DNA of 64,000 bases from J054 sp965221985 (GTDB lineage Bacteria > Pseudomonadota > Gammaproteobacteria > Steroidobacterales > GCA-2729495), in the NCBI GenBank assembly GCA_965221985.1, contig OZ244928.1:1116001-1180000 (forward strand). Reading direction: 5' to 3'. Both the position numbers and the translations under genes were made by a program. Positions 8,151 through 17,385 of the stretch are shown in pieces; the first letter of the stretch is position 1, and the number at the start of each line of letters is the position of its first letter. The notes beneath the pieces were generated by a model. The model did no database searches and was not told where the DNA came from. It worked only from the letters and a program-made list of their open reading frames with translations.

Positions 8151-8308
8151 AATTAGTGCGTCTTGGCGCTCAACAAGCCAAGCCGCGTTAAAGCAATGGG
8201 TCGAGTCAAAGCTGAAAACTGGCTTTCAACTTCACGACGAGTGAATTGCGTGTCTACCCGCGGCCGAAAGTTACCGCTACGCCTATAATCCATAGAGACG
8301 ATTTCTGC

Positions 8309-9418
8309 TCAGAAGTAGACAATAGAGCGGATGCTCTTACCCGCATGCATTAAATCAAAGGCGTCGTTGATTTTTTCGATGGGCATGGTGTGCGTGATCA
8401 TCTCGTCAATCTGAATTCGCCCAGCCAAGTACTGATCCACATAACCGGGAAGCTCGGTTCTTCCCCGCACACCGCCAAAAGCGGAGCCCCGCCAAACCCG
8501 GCCGGTTACCAGCTGAAATGGCCGTGTGCTGATTTCCTGACCGCTACCGGCTACGCCGATGATCACAGATTCGCCCCAGCCCTTGTGACAGCATTCAAGG
8601 GCCGCGCGCATCAGATTCGTATTACCGACACATTCAAAGGAATAGTCCACGCCACCCTTTGTCAGTTCGACAATCACGTCCTGAATCGCTTGATCGTAGT
8701 CCTGGGGATTGATGGCGTCGGTCGCCCCGAGTTGTTGGGCCAGGGCAAATTTTTCCGGATTAATGTCGATGGCGATGATGCGTTCGGCCTTTGCCATGAC
8801 CGCACCTTGCACGACACTCAGGCCGATACCACCCAGGCCGAATACTGCCACTGATGAACCCGCTTCAACCTTGGCTGTATTGAGTACGGCACCAATTCCT
8901 GTGGTGATGCCACAGCCGAGTAAACAGACTTTGTCCAAGGGTGCTGCCGGGTTGATTTTCGCCACCGCGATCTCGGGTAGCACGGTGTACTCGGAAAAGG
9001 TGGACGTGCCCATATAGTGGTGCAGTTGTTTTCCACCGACGGAAAATCGGCTACTGCCGTCGGGCATTAGGCCCTGACCCTGGGTGCTGCGAATCGCCTG
9101 GCAAAGATTTGTTTTGCCGCTGGTGCAAAACTCACAAACTCGGCATTCCGGCATATACAGGGGAATCACGTGATCGCCCACGGCGAGGTTTTTCACGCCA
9201 GGACCGATTTCTTCCACTACGCCGCCACCTTCATGGCCTAAGACCACCGGGAATAAGCCCTCGGGATCCTCGCCGGAGAGCGTAAAAGCATCCGTATGAC
9301 AAATGCCGCTGGCCACAATCCGAACCATGACCTCGCCCTGTCCGGGTCCGGCTACATCGATGGTTTCCATGCTTAAGGCGTGGCCTGCTTCCCAAGCCAC
9401 GGCGGCACGTGATTTCAT
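8309..9418 (-). CDS. frmA: S-(hydroxymethyl)glutathione dehydrogenase / class III alcohol dehydrogenase
   Basis: A cytosolic zinc- and NAD-dependent enzyme that oxidises S-hydroxymethylglutathione in formaldehyde detoxification; the class also reduces S-nitrosoglutathione. The 369 residues match the family length. Catalytic-zinc residues sit in ASGICHTDAFT and GHEGGGVVEEIG, the four structural-zinc cysteines in PECRVCEFCTSGKTNLCQ, and the NAD-binding glycines in GLGGIGLSVVQGA. The frame is open 54 bases further upstream, but AAGGA lies 5 bases before the ATG at 9418 and the family's N-terminus starts there, so I use it. No S-formylglutathione hydrolase gene lies next to it, unlike many frmAB operons. 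Confidence 0.95.
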   Translation of the reverse strand: MKSRAAVAWEAGHALSMETIDVAGPGQGEVMVRIVASGICHTDAFTLSGEDPEGLFPVVLGHEGGGVVEEIGPGVKNLAVGDHVIPLYMPECRVCEFCTSGKTNLCQAIRSTQGQGLMPDGSSRFSVGGKQLHHYMGTSTFSEYTVLPEIAVAKINPAAPLDKVCLLGCGITTGIGAVLNTAKVEAGSSVAVFGLGGIGLSVVQGAVMAKAERIIAIDINPEKFALAQQLGATDAINPQDYDQAIQDVIVELTKGGVDYSFECVGNTNLMRAALECCHKGWGESVIIGVAGSGQEISTRPFQLVTGRVWRGSAFGGVRGRTELPGYVDQYLAGRIQIDEMITHTMPIEKINDAFDLMHAGKSIRSIVYF

Positions 9419-9558
9419 TGGTTTCCTTGAGGGGATGGTTTGTTGTTCCGCGGAGTCCGAATTGTAGGGCATCTGCGTAAGCCCACCTAGGTCCCGTTGA
9501 TCTTAGCTTGCGACTGATGAGCGGCCAGCGGAAAACTACGCTACCTTATGCCACCAAT

Positions 9559-10647
9559 ATGAGTCTCAAAGAATTACGCGAACGCTTGTCAGCCATCGAC
9601 CGCCAGATCATTGATCTGACCGCGGAGCGGCAGTCCGTGGTAGATGAAATTGGCATCGTGAAACGTGAATCTGCGCGTGCCACGCGCGACTACGCGCGCG
9701 AGAAGCAAGTGTTGGATGCGGCTCGGGAACAGGCGCTATCCCTGGGCTTGCCGCCCCGCCTGGCCGAATCCTTGATGCGCTTATTGATCGAATCTTCTCT
9801 GACCAAACAAGAACGTGCGCGGGTTCGCGCTGAGGGCCGGGGCCAGGGGCAACAGGCCTTGGTCATCGGGGGAGCCGGCAAAATGGGCCGTTGGTTTGCC
9901 GAGTTTCTCGATTCCCAGGGTTTCGAAGTGACCGTGGCGGATCCCGGTGAACGTCCGCGGGCTTTCCAGGGCGTGGCGGATTGGCGGGATACGCCTGATC
10001 ACTTTCAGGTGACCGTTGTGGCGACGCCTATAGCTGCCACCGCGGATGTTTTGGATGCGTTGGCCGATCAGAACCGGCGGGGTTTGTTGTTCGATATCGG
10101 TTCTTTAAAAGCGCCCTTAGGTCCCTCACTGGCTCGTTTGGCAGCCCAAGGCTTACAAGTCACCTCTCTTCACCCCATGTTTGGGCCCGACACTGAGTTA
10201 TTGTCGGGCCGCCACGTGCTGTTTTGCGAAGTCGGTGTCCCCGATGCGACCCGACAAGCACAGGCCCTGTTCGATTCCACCATGGCAATACAGATTGCCA
10301 TGCCATTGGCAGATCACGATCGTCTTATTGCCTTCGTGTTAGGTCTATCCCATGCGCTAAACATCGCATTCTTCACTGCCCTGGCCCAGAGTGGCGAAAG
10401 TTTGCCGCGCCTAATTGAACTTTCGAGCACGACCTTTGATGCTCAGGTGGCTGTCGCCTCTCGCGTCGCACAGGAGAGCCCCGAGCTCTATTTTGAGATT
10501 CAATCAGGCAATCCTCATGGCTTGGAGGCCTTGGAAACTTTGAGCGCTGCCGCGGCGCGTGTCGAAACCATTGTCAGGGCGGGTGATAAAGCGGCTTTTG
10601 TCGAGCTGATGGAGCGTGGACGGGGCTACCTGGCTAAGCGGCAATAA
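9559..10647 (+). CDS. tyrA: bifunctional chorismate mutase / prephenate dehydrogenase (T-protein)
   Basis: Converts chorismate to prephenate and then to 4-hydroxyphenylpyruvate for tyrosine synthesis in the cytosol. The 362 residues are close to the E. coli T-protein. Residues 1-85 are an AroQ chorismate mutase helix bundle (MSLKELRERLSAIDRQIIDL; KQVLDAAREQA). Residues 95-362 are the dehydrogenase, with the nucleotide-binding GGAGKMGRWFAEFLDSQGF and the active-site segment LHPMFGPD. A TTG at 9508 extends the frame, but the ATG at 9559 matches the family start. The stop abuts, with no gap, the stop of the convergent FecCD permease (10648). Confidence 0.95.
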   Translation: MSLKELRERLSAIDRQIIDLTAERQSVVDEIGIVKRESARATRDYAREKQVLDAAREQALSLGLPPRLAESLMRLLIESSLTKQERARVRAEGRGQGQQALVIGGAGKMGRWFAEFLDSQGFEVTVADPGERPRAFQGVADWRDTPDHFQVTVVATPIAATADVLDALADQNRRGLLFDIGSLKAPLGPSLARLAAQGLQVTSLHPMFGPDTELLSGRHVLFCEVGVPDATRQAQALFDSTMAIQIAMPLADHDRLIAFVLGLSHALNIAFFTALAQSGESLPRLIELSSTTFDAQVAVASRVAQESPELYFEIQSGNPHGLEALETLSAAAARVETIVRAGDKAAFVELMERGRGYLAKRQ

Positions 10648-11634
10648 TTACTCGCCCATGCTGTTGCGGCCGCGCGTCAGCAGGATTAGAAACAGGGGCA
10701 CACCGACCATGGCCGTGATGGCACCCACGGGTAGTTGGCGCGGGGCGAGTAGGGTGCGTGCCAGCGTGTCGGCCGCCACGAGTAGCGCCCCACCTGCCAG
10801 CGCTGCGCCGGGCACCAAGCTGCGATGATCCGCCGGGCCGAGCAATCGCACGAGATGCGGAACCACCAAGCCAACAAAGCCGACGGTCCCGGCAGTGGTG
10901 ACCGCGGCAGCGGTTAGTAATGCACTTAGAAAATAGGCGACGGCGCGTGTGGGTCCGACGCGCAAACCCAACAATGCGGCTTGTTGATCGCCTGTCGTCA
11001 GCAAATTGAGTGACGGCCCCATGACGACACCGGCGATGACGCCCAGCAAGGCTATCTGCAGCACGCCCCAGGGATTGCTGGCGAAAGCGAAGTCGCCCAT
11101 GAGCCAAAACAGCATGCCCCGCAGACTCGTATCGGGGCTGGTGGCCAAGAGAAGACTAATGACCGCCCCCCATCCCGCGGCGATCACCACGCCCGTCAAC
11201 AAAAGTCTTCCGGGGGAAAACTTGCCGCCGCCGCGCGCCAGTCCAAACACCAGCAGTGTGCTGAGTAAAGCGCCCGCGAACGCAAACCCGTCAATGGCCA
11301 GACCGCCTAGGCCTACCATCATGCCGAAGATGGCAGCCACGGCGGACCCGCCTGAAGTGCCCAGGATATAGGGATCGGCCAAGGGATTGCGCAATAAGAC
11401 CTGCATTAGGACACCGGCGACGGCCAAACAACTGCCTGTGCCGAAGGCAGCTAAAACCCGCGGCAATCGTAGCTTTAACAGTATTTCCTGGGCCGCCGGG
11501 GAGCTGTCACCCCGCAGCAGAGCCGCCAGCTCTGGCCAGCCGGTGCTGCCGCTACCCGTTGCTAGGCCTAGCACGATGGCGCAAACCGATAGTGTAAGCA
11601 GGCCGATCAGCAAGGGGCCGGCGGCAATTCGCAT
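10648..11634 (-). CDS. FecCD-family ABC transporter permease
   Basis: Inner-membrane permease of the BtuC/FecCD/FhuB family that imports iron-siderophore, haem or vitamin B12. It has 328 residues with about ten hydrophobic spans. Family landmarks are LPRVLAAFGTGSCLAVAGVLMQ, NPLADPYILGTSGGSAVAA, and the C-terminal GFVGLVVPHLVRLLGPADHR coupling segment. No periplasmic binding protein is adjacent; the matching ATPase is at 1-631. I see no cobalamin riboswitch or clear Fur box upstream, so the substrate stays open. It converges with tyrA, the two stop codons touching. Confidence 0.9.
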   Translation of the reverse strand: MRIAAGPLLIGLLTLSVCAIVLGLATGSGSTGWPELAALLRGDSSPAAQEILLKLRLPRVLAAFGTGSCLAVAGVLMQVLLRNPLADPYILGTSGGSAVAAIFGMMVGLGGLAIDGFAFAGALLSTLLVFGLARGGGKFSPGRLLLTGVVIAAGWGAVISLLLATSPDTSLRGMLFWLMGDFAFASNPWGVLQIALLGVIAGVVMGPSLNLLTTGDQQAALLGLRVGPTRAVAYFLSALLTAAAVTTAGTVGFVGLVVPHLVRLLGPADHRSLVPGAALAGGALLVAADTLARTLLAPRQLPVGAITAMVGVPLFLILLTRGRNSMGE

Positions 11635-11759
11635 AATGGTTTATGTCCGGTCCGTGAGGGGGAGCGGCAGCAGTTTACCTAAGCTGGTGCATGTCCGCTG
11701 CGCCAAAATCAGCCCAAGTTCCGTGACAGTCCGAAGAGGGTTGTGGAAGAATCTTGTCC

Positions 11760-12302
11760 GTGGGAGATCAAATTGACAGCGACGGGTTTCGCGCCAATGT
11801 GGGCATCATTGTCACGGATCAGCGCGGCGGCGTATTGCTCGGCGGGCGCATTGGCCAGTCGGGTTGGCAATTTCCTCAAGGCGGCATCCTGCGGCATGAG
11901 AATCCTCAAGATGCCATGTACCGCGAGCTGGAAGAAGAGATCGGTTTACTGCCCGAAGACGTCGAGGTCCTGAGTTGCACTAGTCGCTGGCTGCACTATC
12001 GGCTGCCCGGTCGATACATTCGCCGTAATTCGCGGCCCATTTGCTTGGGTCAGAAGCAGCGCTGGTTCATGCTGCGATTGCTAGCTTCTGAAGACAAGCT
12101 CAATCTTGATACTTCATCCTCACCGGAATTTGATCGCTGGCGTTGGGTCGATTTTTGGCAACCCGTCAAAGAGGTCATCTATTTCAAGCGCCAGGTGTAC
12201 AGCCAGGCTTTGGCGGATTTGGCTCCCGTAATATTCCCGGCAGGACCGCCACCTAGGCCCGATTGGTTATCCGAAGAATGGCTCAACGTCGATCAAGACT
12301 GA
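11760..12302 (+). CDS. rppH: RNA pyrophosphohydrolase (Nudix)
   Basis: Removes pyrophosphate from the 5' end of mRNAs and so starts RNase E-dependent decay. The Nudix box is GGILRHENPQDAMYRELEEEIGL (G-x5-E-x7-REUXEEXGU) at about residues 42-64, and the family N-terminus IDSDGFRANVGIIV is present. There is no ATG. GTG 11760 lies 9 bases after GGAAGA and is preferred; TTG 11754 is only 3 bases from that site. The 180 residues are typical of RppH with its C-terminal extension. The next gene starts 25 bases before this one ends, so the two are probably co-translated. Confidence 0.93.
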   Translation: MGDQIDSDGFRANVGIIVTDQRGGVLLGGRIGQSGWQFPQGGILRHENPQDAMYRELEEEIGLLPEDVEVLSCTSRWLHYRLPGRYIRRNSRPICLGQKQRWFMLRLLASEDKLNLDTSSSPEFDRWRWVDFWQPVKEVIYFKRQVYSQALADLAPVIFPAGPPPRPDWLSEEWLNVDQD

Positions 12303-13030
12303 AAGGTGACCGGCGTCGCGGCCAGCGTCGATCGAAATCCAAATCGGCCCAATGGTTTGGCAAGAGTATTGTCATCGCGTCGGTAATTTGTGGTCTTGGC
12401 ATCGTCGGTGCCAGCTACGAACTGGGACAGCGACGGGCCGGACATGACCGCCTCGCGGCCTTCGACCAGGAGCGGCGCTTGCGTAGCGAGCTCACTGAGC
12501 AGCGCAATGTCATGGATGAATTGCGGCAAAAAATTGCCATGCTGGAGACTGATGCCACAATCAATGCGGAGGCTTATCGCTTGGTTGAGACCAGGCTCGG
12601 CGAGCTGCAAGGAAAAATTCAAGCCCAGTCGGAAGATCTCGCATTTTATCAGGGCATTGTTTCCGTCGATGAAAGGCAGGGGCCCCGCGTCCAGGATGTG
12701 TTGCTTTCGCCCGGCAAGGAAGATGGCGCGGTAATTCTGCGTATGGTCTTGGCCCAAGCTTTGCGTAATGGGCAACGTGTTACCGGAAAATTGGAAGTGG
12801 CGGTAGCAGGTCAGCGGGGCGGTGAACCAGCGGTTATCGGTCTTAAGGAGCTGGCCGGTGAAAGCGACGGTCAACTCGATTTTTCATTTCGCTATTTTCA
12901 AAATCTCAAGTCCGAGCTGCGTGTGCCTGCGGATTTCTCGCCCGAAAACGTAAAAATTACCCTGCACCCCAAGGGCAGTAGAGCAAAGACCGTGGAGCAG
13001 GCCTTTGCCTGGCAGGTCCAAACTACCTAG
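12278..13030 (+). CDS. DUF6776-like single-span membrane protein
   Basis: A 250-residue protein of unknown function, placed in the DUF6776 group from memory. A very basic N-terminus (RRSRLKGDRRRGQRRSKSKS) precedes one membrane span (SIVIASVICGLGIVGASYEL), then a coiled coil of about 70 residues (EQRNVMDELRQKIAMLETD... ETRLGELQGKIQAQSEDLAFYQGIV), and a beta-rich C-terminal domain. Topology is probably N-in with a periplasmic domain. I chose ATG 12278, which overlaps the end of rppH by 25 bases. Bactofilin follows 95 bases later, so the two may work together in envelope organisation; this is inference from position. Confidence 0.75.
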   Translation: MAQRRSRLKGDRRRGQRRSKSKSAQWFGKSIVIASVICGLGIVGASYELGQRRAGHDRLAAFDQERRLRSELTEQRNVMDELRQKIAMLETDATINAEAYRLVETRLGELQGKIQAQSEDLAFYQGIVSVDERQGPRVQDVLLSPGKEDGAVILRMVLAQALRNGQRVTGKLEVAVAGQRGGEPAVIGLKELAGESDGQLDFSFRYFQNLKSELRVPADFSPENVKITLHPKGSRAKTVEQAFAWQVQTT

Positions 13031-13125
13031 GCCGTGGGCGGTCTGTGAAATCCATCGCGTTTTTGGTCCTCGCGGGGGTTAGACTATGCCGAGACTGAGG
13101 CCTTGAAGGCCAAGGAGAATTCGAC

Positions 13126-13566
13126 ATGTTTGGCAAGAAGAAACGCAAGAGTACCGTCATTCAAACTTTCATTGGCGAAGGTTCACGCATCGAGGGTGAT
13201 TTGCGTTTCGAGGGCGGTTGTCACATAGACGGTGTGGTGCAGGGAAGTGTTGTCGCCGATGCTGATTCAGATGCATTTCTGAGCGTTAGCGAAGACGGTC
13301 GCGTGGAAGGCAGTGTCAAAGTGCCTCGCCTTGCTTTAAATGGCGATGTGCGCGGCGATGTGCATGTCAGTGATCTCGTCGAATTGGGCGCCACGGCTCG
13401 TGTTGTCGGTAACGTTCACTACGAACTCATCGAAATGGCAGCGGGTGCGGAAGTCAATGGACAATTGATTCATGATCCGGCCAAGGTACGGCACGCGCAA
13501 AGCGCCAAGCCCGCCGACGCTACGCAGCCAATGCCTGCCGCGGCGGCCAAATCCCAAGCTTCGTAG
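13126..13566 (+). CDS. bactofilin (polymer-forming cytoskeletal protein)
   Basis: A 146-residue bactofilin. These proteins polymerise without nucleotide into filaments that position cell-wall and other envelope machinery. After a short basic tail (MFGKKKRKS) residues 12-125 form the right-handed beta-helix, with the repeated G-x-I-x-G-D-L pattern (GEGSRIEGDLRFEGGCHIDGVV, LNGDVRGDVHVSDLVELG). The C-terminus is a low-complexity Ala/Lys tail. A strong AAGGAG lies 8 bases before the ATG. The membrane coiled-coil gene just upstream may be a partner. Confidence 0.92.
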   Translation: MFGKKKRKSTVIQTFIGEGSRIEGDLRFEGGCHIDGVVQGSVVADADSDAFLSVSEDGRVEGSVKVPRLALNGDVRGDVHVSDLVELGATARVVGNVHYELIEMAAGAEVNGQLIHDPAKVRHAQSAKPADATQPMPAAAAKSQAS

Positions 13567-13654
13567 ATCATAAGTCTTCGTTAAAGTTACGAACAATAAT
13601 TCTGAATTCGTGAAATAATCGACGCGTTTTTGGGGACTTCTTTCAGCACTGATT

Positions 13655-15208
13655 GTGTCGACTTTTGCCATTTCGGCTAACCCCGCGGGCACTGGGAATG
13701 ATTCGGCTGCCGAGCCGGAAATTCTCGCCGCCGTTGATCTCGGTTCCAATAGTTTTCACATGGTCGTGGCAAGGTTTGATCACGGACAGCTAACCGTTGT
13801 CGATCGCTTGCGAGAAATGGTGCGCCTGGCCGACGGCCTCGACGAAAATAATCACCTCAATGCCGATAGCTGCGAACGCGCCTTGGCTTGCCTGTCGCGA
13901 TTTGGCGAGCGGCTTCGTTCTATTCACGCCCATCGCGTGCGGGTCGTCGGCACCAATACTTGCCGAAAAGTTAGTGAGTCCAGCGATTTTCTAGACGAAG
14001 CTGAGTCCTTGCTTGGACATCCCGTGGAAGTTATTTCGGGTATCGAGGAAGCACGTTTGATCTACCATGGCGCCTCCAACAGTTTACCCCCCGCGGACGG
14101 CGCTCAATTGATCGTAGATATTGGGGGCGGAAGCACCGAGATTATTCGGGGCCACGGATTTGTGCCTGAATATCTCCAGAGTCTGTCCATGGGCTGTGTG
14201 GTGATCAGCAATCAATTTTTCGCGAATCAAAAATTGACGCCCCGTCGTTTCGAAAAAGCCCGCTTGGCCGCAAAGCTCGAACTGGCGCCGATTAAGTCGC
14301 GTATCGGCAAGCTCAAATCAGTACGCTGCGTGGGGACCTCGGGCACGATCCGGGCCGCGCGCAATGTACTGCGCGCCATGGAAGGCGAGAACACCCAGCT
14401 GAGCCTCGCCGGCGTTGAGGGGCTCATTCAGAAAATGATTGCAGCAGAAAAGATTAGTCGCCTGAATTTGCCGGGTTTGTCAGAACTGCGTAAGCCCGTA
14501 TTCCCGGGCGGTGTGGCTATTCTCGCTGAAGTGATGTCCAGCCTAGGCATGAAACGAATGATCGTGGCGGATGGCTCTTTGCGTGAAGGTATCCTTCACG
14601 ATTTAGTGGGTCGGCTTAGCGATGAGGATGCGCGGGTGCGAACCGTACGCGCCATGGAAGCGCGATTTAATGTGGATGTCGCGCAAGCCGATCGTGTTGA
14701 GACCACGGCCCTGAGTTTTCTGGAACAAGTTGTCAAGCCTTGGGGGCTCGCTGCGGCAGATAGCCGGGATTTATTGGGCTGGGCCGCTCGCCTACATGAA
14801 ATGGGCTTGGATATCGCGCATTCGCAGTATCACCGCCACGGGGCATACTTGCTGGAGCATGCCGACATGCCGGGATTTCCCCGCAGCGAACAACGAATTC
14901 TGGCCCGGCTAGTGGGCGCCCATAGGCGCGGATTTAGCCGCAAGTCATTTTGCGACATCGCGAAAAAGCGACAATTGGAGATCATGCGCTTGGCTGTCTT
15001 GCTGCGACTTGCCGTGCTTTTCAATCGCAGTCGAAAGGCGGATGATTTTCGACGGCTACGACTAAAAGCTAATGATCAGCAATTGACAATTCGCTTGCCT
15101 GCCGATTGGCTCGCCGACAATCCCTTGACCTTTGCGGACTTAAGAGCCGAGCGGAACCGATTAAAGGGGACTGATGTTCGGCTAAACCTCAAGATTTTCG
15201 ATGCCTGA
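13655..15208 (+). CDS. ppx: exopolyphosphatase / guanosine pentaphosphatase family
   Basis: Hydrolyses the terminal phosphate of polyphosphate and possibly pppGpp. The 517 residues match the long Ppx/GppA form. The ASKHA phosphate-binding motif AVDLGSNSFHMVVAR is at about residues 26-40 and the second GGGSTEI near 160. Downstream is the HD-like helical domain (ARLHEMGLDIAHSQYHRHGAYLLEHA). The start is GTG 13655; no ATG precedes the conserved region. It converges on ppk1 with only 23 bases between the stops, so synthesis and breakdown of polyphosphate sit side by side. Ppx versus GppA specificity cannot be settled by eye. Confidence 0.92.
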   Translation: MSTFAISANPAGTGNDSAAEPEILAAVDLGSNSFHMVVARFDHGQLTVVDRLREMVRLADGLDENNHLNADSCERALACLSRFGERLRSIHAHRVRVVGTNTCRKVSESSDFLDEAESLLGHPVEVISGIEEARLIYHGASNSLPPADGAQLIVDIGGGSTEIIRGHGFVPEYLQSLSMGCVVISNQFFANQKLTPRRFEKARLAAKLELAPIKSRIGKLKSVRCVGTSGTIRAARNVLRAMEGENTQLSLAGVEGLIQKMIAAEKISRLNLPGLSELRKPVFPGGVAILAEVMSSLGMKRMIVADGSLREGILHDLVGRLSDEDARVRTVRAMEARFNVDVAQADRVETTALSFLEQVVKPWGLAAADSRDLLGWAARLHEMGLDIAHSQYHRHGAYLLEHADMPGFPRSEQRILARLVGAHRRGFSRKSFCDIAKKRQLEIMRLAVLLRLAVLFNRSRKADDFRRLRLKANDQQLTIRLPADWLADNPLTFADLRAERNRLKGTDVRLNLKIFDA

Positions 15209-15231
15209 CGATTTGCCGCCTCTAAATTAAG

Positions 15232-17310
15232 CTAGCTATGATCAGCCAGCTGCGTGATAAGCTTTTGTTGTGCTGCGAGTGCATCTTCATCCGCTGGCGG
15301 CGCGATACGCTGATAGCTACCATCGGAGGTGAGTTCCCAAGCGTTGAAATTGTCAGTTAGGAAGGTATCTAAGTCTGCAATAACGCGTTGCTTGATCGTG
15401 GGGGATAGAATCGGAAAAGCAGTTTCAACTCTGCGAAAAAAGTTTCTGTCCATCCAGTCGGCACTTGCGCAGTATAGATTCTCTTCACCATTGGCATGGA
15501 AATAGTAAATTCTAGAATGTTCAAGGAAGCGGCCGACAATCGATCGAACGCGTATGTTTTCTGATATACCGGGAATGCCAGGTCGCAAACAACAAATACC
15601 GCGCACCACTAAATCGATAAATACACCGGCGCATGAAGCGCGATACAAAGCTTGTATCACTTTCGGTTCTACTAGCGCGTTAATCTTGGCAATGATATGA
15701 CCCGTCTTACCGTTATTAACGTTATCTATTTCCTGTTCAATGGCGGCTAAGACGAACTCGATTAAGCCGAAAGGGGCTTGGCGTATTCGCCGCAGCGGAG
15801 GTGTTTGCATCATGCTGGTGAGCTGCAGAAAAATGTGGTGCACATCTTCGCCAAGCTCTTGGTCGGCGGTAAATAAGCCGTAGTCGGTATAAGTTCTTGC
15901 CGTATCCGTGTGATAGTTGCCGGTGCCAAGATGCACGTAGCGTTTAAGTTTGCCGTCTTCGCGACGTACCACCATGGCCATCTTACAATGGGTTTTAAAG
16001 CCGCGAACGCCGTAGACGACGTGCGCACCGGCAGCCTGGAGACGGTTGGCTAACTCGATATTCGCCGCTTCATCGAAGCGTGCGCGCAGCTCAATACTGA
16101 CTGTAACTTCCTTGCCAGATTGTGCCGCTGTTATCAGTGACTTTACGATGGGAGAGTCCGGCCCCGTTCTATACAAGGTAATCTTAAGTGCGAGAACGTC
16201 GGGATCTTGCGCAGCGTGGCTGATGAACTCCAGGATCGGCGCAAAGGATTCGTAGGGGTGATGGACAAGAATATCGGCGGCGGCAATGGCCGCGAAGATA
16301 TTTTCCTTGCCCCTGAGCTCCTTTGGCATACTGGGCATGAACGGAGCATCTTTCAGGTTTTCGCCGGGTACTAGGTCGTGTACCGCCATCAATCGATTGA
16401 GGTTAACAGGGCCGGCAACCGGATAGAGATCACTGGAATCTAAGCCAAACATTTCCAGTAAGAATTCCGTAAGGTGCTCCGGACAATTGTCGGCAATTTC
16501 GAGTCGCACGGCACTGCCGTAGCGGCTCGCAATGAGTTCGCCTTCCAAGGCCCGCATCAAATCATCCACTTCCTCTTCATCAACATACAGATCGCTATTT
16601 CGGGTAACCCGAAACTGATAGCAGCCGGTAATTTCCATGCCTGTGAATAGTTCATCGACAAAGGCATGAATGATTGAGGACAAAAAAACGAAATCATTGG
16701 ATCCGGTATCCGCTAGTTCTGGCGCTAAGCGAATCAGTCGCGGCAGCGATCGCGGAGCTTGCACAATGGCCCGGCTGCAAGGTCTTCCGAAGGCATGAAT
16801 GCCCTCAAGACCAACAATAAAATTTAGGCTCTTGTTCAGAATCTGAGGGAAGGGACGCGCGGGATCTAGGGTTATCGGACTGAGAACGGGCTCAACTTCT
16901 TTCTCAAAGTATTCTTTCAGCCATTCGAGTTGCGCGGATGTCCATTCGCTACGCCGCAGAAATCTAATCCCTTGGGTGTTCAGAGCCGGGATCAATTCGT
17001 CATTCAAGAGCCGGTATTGTTCGGCGACCAAGGCATGTGCATTTTCACTAATCTGGTCCAACACCTGCCGCGGCGATAGCATATCTTGGCCGGCGCCGGC
17101 GGAACCCAATTCCAGGCGCTGCTTTAGGCTGCTCACGCGAATTTCAAAAAATTCGTCGAGATTGCGTGAAACGATACAAAGAAACTTCAACCGTTCTAGC
17201 AACGGGGTTGAATCGTAGGTTGCCTGGCTAAGTACCCGGCCATTGAACTCAAGGGCGCTGAGTTCGCGGTTGATAAAGTAATCGGGCAGTTGAAAATTTG
17301 GGGTGTCCAT
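15232..17310 (-). CDS. ppk1: polyphosphate kinase 1
   Basis: Polymerises the gamma-phosphate of ATP into inorganic polyphosphate at the inner membrane. The 692 residues have the full Ppk1 domain order: N domain (YFINRELSALEFNGRVLSQA), head, and two catalytic C domains. The autophosphorylated histidine region is in GVRGFKTHCKMAMVVRR and VHLGTGNYH; the last domain shows YRASCAGVFIDLVVRGICCLRPG and the second histidine in EHSRIYYFH. It converges with ppx. The next gene upstream on this strand, anmK, ends 75 bases away. Confidence 0.96.
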   Translation of the reverse strand: MDTPNFQLPDYFINRELSALEFNGRVLSQATYDSTPLLERLKFLCIVSRNLDEFFEIRVSSLKQRLELGSAGAGQDMLSPRQVLDQISENAHALVAEQYRLLNDELIPALNTQGIRFLRRSEWTSAQLEWLKEYFEKEVEPVLSPITLDPARPFPQILNKSLNFIVGLEGIHAFGRPCSRAIVQAPRSLPRLIRLAPELADTGSNDFVFLSSIIHAFVDELFTGMEITGCYQFRVTRNSDLYVDEEEVDDLMRALEGELIASRYGSAVRLEIADNCPEHLTEFLLEMFGLDSSDLYPVAGPVNLNRLMAVHDLVPGENLKDAPFMPSMPKELRGKENIFAAIAAADILVHHPYESFAPILEFISHAAQDPDVLALKITLYRTGPDSPIVKSLITAAQSGKEVTVSIELRARFDEAANIELANRLQAAGAHVVYGVRGFKTHCKMAMVVRREDGKLKRYVHLGTGNYHTDTARTYTDYGLFTADQELGEDVHHIFLQLTSMMQTPPLRRIRQAPFGLIEFVLAAIEQEIDNVNNGKTGHIIAKINALVEPKVIQALYRASCAGVFIDLVVRGICCLRPGIPGISENIRVRSIVGRFLEHSRIYYFHANGEENLYCASADWMDRNFFRRVETAFPILSPTIKQRVIADLDTFLTDNFNAWELTSDGSYQRIAPPADEDALAAQQKLITQLADHS

Positions 17311-17385
17311 TGTGGGGCTGAGCTCGCTACGCCGATATCAATATAGCAGGCCCATACCACACCAATGTTACGGCGGTCACAGTTG

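Noticed and set aside
11635..11753. Possible cobalamin riboswitch or Fur box before the FecCD permease
   Set aside because: I looked for the B12-box and an A/T-rich Fur palindrome and found neither.
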